From Neonectria sp. B-13 (Eukaryota; Ascomycota; Sordariomycetes; Hypocreales; Nectriaceae), in the NCBI GenBank assembly GCA_002682825.1, contig NOKP01000027.1, positions 124,001-188,000 on the forward strand: a stretch of 64,000 bases of DNA, in the 5' to 3' direction. The notes beneath the pieces were generated by a model, which searched no databases, was not told the DNA's origin, and worked only from the letters and a program-made list of their open reading frames with translations. Below are positions 57,820-64,000 of this stretch, piece by piece. Position numbers and translations under genes: made by a program. Position 1 is the stretch's first letter. Each line of letters begins with the position of its first letter.

Positions 57820-59305
57820 ATGGTCTATGACTGGGACGTCCACCAGAAGACATGTTACCAGCTGTATATCGACGAGGGCCGGTCCCTCGAGGACATCATG
57901 GACCACATGAAGGCCATCTATAAATTTACTCCAAGGTGCGTGAGTCACTGCGGCGCGCCCGCTGAGCTGCACGTTCGCGGCCGAGGCTTGCGCGTCTCAC
58001 GGCTTCATGTTGTTTCCGAATGCATATGCCCGCTTTTTTACCCAGGAACAACGTAATATGTTTGCTTTGCTGCGAGTGCATGTGCGAACAGTGTCTGAAC
58101 GATCGCTCTCATTTGATGTCCTCTCATACCTGATCTAGCCATTTCATCACACATCTCGACTAACAAGGTTGCTATAGTAAACGGGCTTTTCAAACCCAGT
58201 TTCGCCGGTGGAATTTCCCGTCCAAGCAGAAGCCAGCCTACAAAAATGACCGTCTTGTCAACCGCATCCGCGAATTGTGGGGGAAAAACCTGCCGCAGCG
58301 GGAAATGCTGCGCGTGCTCAATGACGAAGACGGCTTCAACATCAAACCCAGAGAGCTGATGCGGGTTCGCACTCGGAACCGATGGCTTCTGCGCGTCCCC
58401 AACGGAGATAAACCGAAGCCGTCGGAGTTGAGCCCTTCATTGGAGGAAGCCTTCGGAGAATCGTCGCCAGTTGCGGAAGGGGACTCGACTCTTTCGCTCC
58501 TTGATGACCAGAATGCGCCGTTGCAACCGATTTTGGAAGCCATTGCTGAGCCAGCCCCGGAGCAACATGAGATCGAGAATCAGGGTACTCTTGCGGATAA
58601 GGGCGGCAAAAGAAAGCGGCGGAGAAACCGCCAGCCAACCAACGCTACAGGGTCGGCATGCCGATTTCCCTCAGAAACAACAATCGATGAAGCTAGAGTG
58701 ATACTGAGCCTTGATGTTGCGATCTATCGGGTGATCCGCTCATGTTTCCAGCGCATCTGCAGCGAAGAGGGAGTCAGCAAGAAGACCCTAGCCGGTGTCG
58801 ATAGGTGGGATACCGTTAAAGACCGGCTTATTCAGGAGTGTCCTCGACTCCAGCAAGCCATCTGGGGGTCCGAGGACAACTTGGAAGCCAAGCGGTTGGC
58901 ATTGGATGTCATCTGCACCGATGTCACAAAGCGCATGCGCACGATGGAGACTCGGATGAGTCTCGCAGAAGCGAAGAACGCGCTGGGGGTCAATCCTGAG
59001 GAGTCGCGGGAGATTCGATTTGCCTTTCACCAGGTACTCCGCGACGCCCAGTTTACGTGCAAGTCGGATGCCACGCCACAAGAGTGGGAAGAGCTGAAGC
59101 GAAGGTGGGTGGAGAGGTCAGAGCTGATCAAGAACCTGGCAACATCTGGAACCGACTCAGCTTCTCGGGAGAAAGCTCGAGCGCTTGAGGTTCTTGCGAG
59201 AGATGTGATGAAAAGGATGAGGGATGAGCGCTCTCGCAATAGTGCCAGGAAAAAGGAGATGCAACATCCCGAATCTCCAGAACATCAATTTCATCAGCAG
59301 CCGCA

Positions 59306-59349
<44 letters not shown>

Positions 59350-60227
59350 AGCAGCAACATCAACAGCACCGGGAGCTACACCAACAACAGCAAAGGGAGC
59401 TACAGGAGCAACAGCAACGGGAGCTACGAAAGCAACGGCAACAGCAGCAGCAGCGACAGCAACGGGAGCTACAGCAGCAGCAGCAAGAATCACTTGCCAC
59501 CCCGGCACACTCAGTCATTGCGTATGGAGTCTCGGAGAGGCGAACTTCAAGATCAAGCCAGGTCGACAATTCACCACAGGCGGAACCGGTCGACCTGGGG
59601 GATGGGATGGGAAGCAACAACTTCGACGCCATGTCGGAAGTGTCGCATGCTTCTCAGATGCCGTTTGCTCCACCGGGAGGACCTATTCCAACCCATTTAC
59701 CCATGTCGTTGCAATCGCAGTCGTCCAGTCTGTCAGACTCACCCAATGACCTTCCACAACCGCACCGGGTGTTGGGGTCATCGATCCCTACGGCAGTGCC
59801 CCTGGATACCCAGATTGGGTCGTCACTGTTCCTGGCAGCGAACACACAGGCGGCATTCATGGACCAACAATATGTGCAGCAGCCTTACGCAGCAGCAGCG
59901 ACGCCGTCTAACTCGGTGTTCCATGCCGTGCAACCAATGTCGACGGCAATTGCGGTTTTCCTGCGGTTACATCCGTCATCAACGTTTGTAACGAACACTG
60001 GCTTGTGGATCGCAACGATGACGTCGCAATCGCTGCAGGAGTTGCGACATACGACGGTGGAGAAGTTCCCCGGAGCGCTGTGTGTTCGAGTTGAGGGAAT
60101 TGTCAAGGACGGCAAGGGAGCGGAGCTTCCGCTGCAGATAGAAGATGACCAAGAAATGGGAGCGTACCTAGCGCATCTCCAGGGCGGCACGCCGACGTTT
60201 GCGGTGCAGCTTGTCTGGAAGACTTGA
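57820..60227 (+). CDS. Clr5-domain protein with a long polyglutamine tract
   Basis: Two exons, 57820-57935 and 58178-60227, joined across a 242-nt intron (donor GTGCGT, branch ACTAAC, acceptor TATAG) to give 721 aa. The splice builds the Clr5 domain at about 1-57: WDVHQKTCYQLYIDEGRSLE, then MKAIYKFTPSKRAFQTQFRR and WNFPSKQK. Clr5 in fission yeast acts in heterochromatic silencing; most filamentous-fungus members are uncharacterised. A second helical block (IRELWGKNLPQREMLRVLND) follows. Residues about 409-475 are a Gln-rich tract with interspersed REL and H, encoded by mixed CAG/CAA. The C-terminal about 90 residues (AIAVFLRLHPSSTFVTNTGL) form a compact, non-repetitive segment that may be a beta-rich domain; unrecognised. 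Start at 57820 (MVYDWDVHQK) is chosen because the domain begins there; 57649 is the alternative. Probably a nuclear regulator (inference). Confidence 0.85.
59290..59487 (+). repeat. CAG/CAA coding repeat (polyQ)
   Basis: A mixed CAG/CAA run, including about seven CAG then five CAA in a row, encodes an uninterrupted run of about 18 Gln, followed by shorter runs separated by REL motifs. The mixed codons should limit slippage compared with pure CAG. The antisense frame reads as poly-Leu and is an artefact. Confidence 0.9.
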
Positions 60228-61468
60228 GGATGGAGGTAATGGGGGCGAGAGGCCGAGGGGGCGATAGAGCATGACTGATGGAACTACGTTGTGACATAAA
60301 ACGGGCGTACGGAGTTTTCGGTTTCGGTTGATACCACACAGCGTGATTGGACGGCGAACGATGTTGGGGATGGCAGAAGGCCGAGGAGAAGAGGAAGCGG
60401 ACTTGGACTCCGTCGTGTTTTTGAGGATTACAGAGGAAGGCCCGCAACGTGGGGAGCAAGGCGTGTGCAGGTGCTGCGCGCGGTGGTCTGGGCTGGTCAT
60501 CTAGGTACGAATAGCGCCCGAATAGCGAGCTAATGCAGAGGAGCCAAGATGAGACTGTGACGCTGAGAGTCTAGGATGCCGGATGGGGAGCGACGAGGGG
60601 CCGACGGCCGGAGGCGGAACGGCGACGGAGCTGACGTCGGGCGGGGGAGCACGGATAAGGTACCTTGACACTGGGGCACTGATGTCAGGTTTGTGTCGAG
60701 GAGGCTCGGTGAAATGAGAGGGAACGAAGGACTGAATGACGAGTGGGATACCGACGGGAGCGCTGGGCTTTATTGTCAATTGCACAGGCAGTTCTGTGAC
60801 GTCTCTCACCCCGGCTCTTGCGTGCTCTGATATGGGAATTGGAAAGTGGGATTGCTGGTTGAATCCCACTTTGTCGAGGCCTTTCCTCTTACACGGCACC
60901 GTGGTACGTATTCGGACCTAACGTGGGTGGTAACAACGGCGGCCAAGTCGACGGAGTGGACAAGAGTACGAATACTCTCAGTCGCTCAGCCGCAGACGAA
61001 AAGACGCTTGCTTTTGGGACCCTGGAAAGGAGACGGAGAGAAGGGCACCGGGGCTGGCCGGGCCATGGGATATGAGATCTCATGGATGTACTCCGTAATT
61101 ACTGCCGGCGTGGGATCTGTCTGATACTATGCTCGGGCTACCTCACAGCGGGCTCGCAGTGAATCTGTTAGTGGAGGTTGGTGGGGCTCGGGCTTCGGGC
61201 GGCGCTGGCCTCTCGCGGCGCTTCAACTCCGTGCCGAGAAATTTCCCAGGATTGGACGGACATCCACGATTCAAGGATTCCAGGTTGCCATCCGTTGCCG
61301 CGCTCCGCAAGCCTTAAACACCTCCGAAGCCGCCCAGTTCCCTCTCGCTCAGTCCTGGCCAGCGCACTCTCCCTCTCATCCAATCCGTATCGCCTCGACT
61401 CCTGCTCTCTTGCTGTCCCTTCCATGCCCCCGAACCCTTGACGCTCCCCGCGAATTGAGCCTCTCCCA
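60228..61468. other. Intergenic upstream of dld1, no gene seen
   Basis: 1241 bp. The last 150 bp are CT-rich and lead to the DLD ATG, with context CCCAATGGC. No conserved ORF or repeat noted. Confidence 0.4.
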
Positions 61469-63526
61469 ATGGCGTCCCTCCAGCTGCGCGCCCACCGCAC
61501 AGCTCTTCGGAGCTTGAGCTTGCGGGCCTCGAGCAGCAGCAACGCCAGGTGCTGCCCTCGATTGCCCGCCTCCGCCGCCGCCGCCGTTTCCGCACGCTCA
61601 TACGCTACCGAGATCGAGCCCAAGGCGCCCCGCCAGGGCAACGAGGCCAAGCTCGGCAGGTCGTTCCAGGGCCAGGTCATGGGCAGCATCGGGTCGCGGC
61701 TGCGACGAGAGCGTGAGCAGCGGGAGCAGTACGAGAAGTGGCGCAACATGACGGACCCCTCGCGGAACTGGATGATGACGTTTGGTAAGTCTTGATTGAA
61801 GTGGTGGAGCTGCAATTGGAAACTACACGACAGACAGCTCGCTAACCCGCATACCCTCTTCCAGTCTTCCTCTCCGGCGTCGGAATCTCATACTGGCTCG
61901 GCACATTCTGGCCCACCGAGCCCGAACCCGTCTCGACCCTGCCGCTCTCCAAGACCAAGGCCCCGAAGCACAATACCAAGCTCGAGAACATGCAGGCCGC
62001 CTGGGCCGACTTTGTCAAGATTGTAGGCAAGGACAACGTCAGCACCACCGAGTCCGATATCGAGCACCATGCCACCTCCAGCTGGTCCTCACACGCCGCC
62101 AAGCCTGACGAGCGCTCCTTCTGCGTCGTCTACCCCGGTTCCACCGAGGAGGTTTCGGAGATTATGAAGGTGTGCCATAAGCGGCGCATTCCCGTTGTTG
62201 GCTACAGTGGCGGCACCAGTCTGGAGGGGCACTTCACCCCGACTCACCAGGGCATCTCCGTCGACTTTGGCCGCATGAACAAGATCATCAAGCTGCACAA
62301 GGACGACCTCGACGTCGTGGTCCAGCCCGCCATGGGCTGGGAGGCCCTCAACGACCACCTGGGCAAGGAGGGCCTCTTCTTCCCCCCCGACCCCGGCCCC
62401 GGTGCCATGATCGGCGGCATGATCGGGACCGGCTGCAGTGGCACCAACGCCTACCGCTACGGCACTATGCGTGAGTGGGTTCTCAGCTTGACCGTCGTCA
62501 TGGCCGACGGCACCGTCATCAAGACCCGGCAACGGCCCCGCAAGAGCTCCGCCGGCTACGATCTCACCAAGCTCTTCATCGGCTCCGAGGGCACCCTGGG
62601 TCTCGTCACCGAGGCCGTCCTCAAGGTCACCGTGAAGCCCGCCTTCACCAGCGTCGCCGTCGCCACCTTCCCCTCGATCCGCCACGCCGCCAACTGCGTG
62701 GCCAAGGTCGTCGGCCAGGGCATCCCCGTGGCCGCCGTCGAGATCCTCGACGACAACCAGATGAAATGCATCAACGAGGCCGGCATGACGTCGCGCGCCT
62801 GGGCCGAGGCCCCCACCATCTTCTTCAAGTTTGCCGGCACCCCCGCCGGCGTCAAGGAGCAGGTCGACCAGGTCCAGGGCCTCGCCACCAAGGCCGGGAG
62901 CAAGGCGTTCGAGTTCGCCAAGAGCCACGAGGAGCAAGAAGAGCTGTGGAGCGCCCGCAAGGAGGCGCTGTGGAGCACCATGGCTGTTAAGAAGCCCGGT
63001 GATCGTGTCTGGACCGGCGATGTTGCTGTGCCGCTGAGCCGGCTGCCTCAGTTGATCGAGGAGACCAAGGAGGACATGGCCAAGAGCGGACTGTTTGCGT
63101 CTATTGTCGGCCACGTTGGCGATGGCAACTTCCACAGTACGTTTCCCTTTTCAAGATCCTTCGGCTTATTGTGAACCGCTCGCTAACCTCCACACCAGCT
63201 ATTCTCCTCTACAACGAGTCTCAGCGAGAAAAGGCCGAGACGGTGGTGCACCGCATGGTCAAGAAGGCCGTTGAAATGGAGGGTACCGTGACTGTAAGTT
63301 CTTCTTCCATTGTTCTCCTTACGACACATAAGCTGACCGCGTCTTCTCTCAGGGTGAGCACGGTGTCGGTCTGGTCAAGCGAGACTACCTCCCCCACGAG
63401 CTTGGCGAGACTACTGTCGACGCCATGCGCCAGATCAAGAAGGCCTTCGACCCGCTATGCCTGCTCAACTGCGACAAGGTGGTGCGCATGCAAAAGCCCA
63501 AGAAGGGCGAGGTAGATGAGTGGTAG
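61469..63526 (+). CDS. dld1: D-lactate dehydrogenase (cytochrome), mitochondrial
   Basis: Four exons, 61469-61784, 61865-63136, 63199-63293 and 63353-63526, with 80-, 62- and 59-nt introns, giving 618 aa. The enzyme oxidises D-lactate to pyruvate and passes electrons to cytochrome c at the inner membrane (family knowledge). Seen: an Arg/Ser/Ala-rich mitochondrial presequence at about 1-45; a membrane segment VFLSGVGISYWLGTFW at about 106-121; an FAD-binding domain with VVGYSGGTSLEGHF, PDPGPGAMIGGMIGTGCSGT, AGYDLTKLFIGSEGTLGLVT; and C-terminal motifs GHVGDGNFHT (across intron 2) and GTVTGEHGVGL (across intron 3), both essential in this fold. The protein ends KKGEVDEW. The start at 61469 gives the presequence. 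Related glycolate oxidase-type enzymes share the fold, but the N-terminal anchor favours Dld1. Confidence 0.94.
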
Positions 63527-63972
63527 AGCCTGTCCCCCCGGAAAAAGGAAAGGAACGGGACGGGGCTCCCACTGATGTGAGGAGAGGAGTTCAAGGGCGT
63601 CGCTACATATGCGAGAAACATGTATGATGAGAGGGATAGATGGCGGAGAGGGACACGAAAAGGATACATACCTGTCTCTTCATCGGAGCTATTTGGCCAA
63701 TTATTAATGACGTATATATTTTGGGCGCAATAACGAAATCGTCTCAGACACTGTGAAACTGTCACTTTTGATGTAATGTATTCAGCTTTGCCGTCGGGGA
63801 AACAAGCGTGACAATGTCTATCGAAACCAAGCTCAATATCAGAGACTCCCTAGTCCAGCCCATTCATATGCTACAATACAGATGTATACCAAGTCAATTC
63901 CAAAACGCCTGTTACGTCACGCATGTAATCAACCCCATCCCCTCATTTCCAGATGAATCGAATCAAGCGCAT
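63527..63972. other. 3' intergenic region of dld1
   Basis: 446 bp, AT-richer toward 63690-63780, probably with the dld1 polyadenylation region. It may be a convergent space if the edge frame below is real. Confidence 0.35.
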
Positions 63973-64000
63973 CTAAAACGCCGTCACGGCATTGACATGC
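63973..64000 (-). CDS. Possible C-terminus of a minus-strand gene cut by the window edge
   Basis: Reading inward from the right edge on the minus strand, a frame gives HVNAVTAF followed by TAG at 63975-63973. Eight residues cannot be assigned to a family. It is listed because the convergent layout with dld1 would fit a gene end here, but chance is quite possible. Confidence 0.2.

Noticed and set aside
59128..59508. Antisense poly-Leu/poly-Ala ORFs at the polyQ tract
   Set aside because: Direct reverse reading of the CAG/CAA repeat in the Clr5-domain gene; no independent support.
62089..63135. 348-codon antisense ORF across dld1
   Set aside because: Lies fully opposite the dld1 exon, is Gly/Ala/Leu/Val-rich and arises from strong third-position GC bias of the real gene.

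Overview
The window is a eukaryotic, fungal segment. Genes carry several short introns (mostly 47-140 nt) with GTAAGT/GTATGT/GTACGT-type donors, CTAAC-type branch sites and YAG acceptors. The proteins are filamentous-ascomycete families (BimC kinesin, Clr5-domain protein, type 2 glycosyltransferase, Kin4, Gwt1). I infer Pezizomycotina, probably Sordariomycetes, from remembered protein families only. No rRNA, tRNA, CRISPR array, transposon or AT-rich (RIP-like) tract was seen.

Layout. 1-31.8 kb is gene-rich. It starts with the 5' end of an unidentified minus-strand gene running off the left edge, then pescadillo/NOP7 (604-2604, +) and an Rrn9-domain Pol I factor (2919-4917, +). Six minus-strand genes follow: kinesin-5 BimC (5400-8997), PP4 regulatory subunit 2 (9812-11300), a proline-rich SPRY protein (11941-13275), a Ca2+/H+ exchanger (14360-17076), the Kin4 kinase (19126-22558) and the GPI-anchor inositol acyltransferase GWT1 (28154-29703). 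A BTB-like protein (30488-31772, +) ends this part. A type 2 glycosyltransferase (39578-41405, -) sits alone between two long gene-free intervals. The right end has an uncharacterised 470-aa protein (53634-55046, +), an enoyl-CoA hydratase/isomerase with a possible peroxisomal tail (56186-57112, -), a Clr5-domain polyQ protein (57820-60227, +) and mitochondrial D-lactate dehydrogenase (61469-63526, +). A possible 3' end of another minus-strand gene touches the right edge.

Three intervals (22.56-28.15, 31.77-39.58 and 41.41-53.63 kb, about 25.6 kb together) show no gene I can support. They hold short tandem repeats, microsatellites and dispersed TACGTA/TACGAAGTAC-type palindromes.

Functional themes: ribosome biogenesis (NOP7 next to the Rrn9 factor), mitosis and signalling (BimC, PP4 R2, Kin4) and cell surface (GWT1, GT2). 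These look like ordinary housekeeping genes, not a biosynthetic cluster. The most unusual feature is in the Ca2+/H+ exchanger: splice signals and family length together suggest a 3-nt microexon (CAT, 16377-16379) followed by a 16-nt exon, both inside the first ion-binding alpha repeat.
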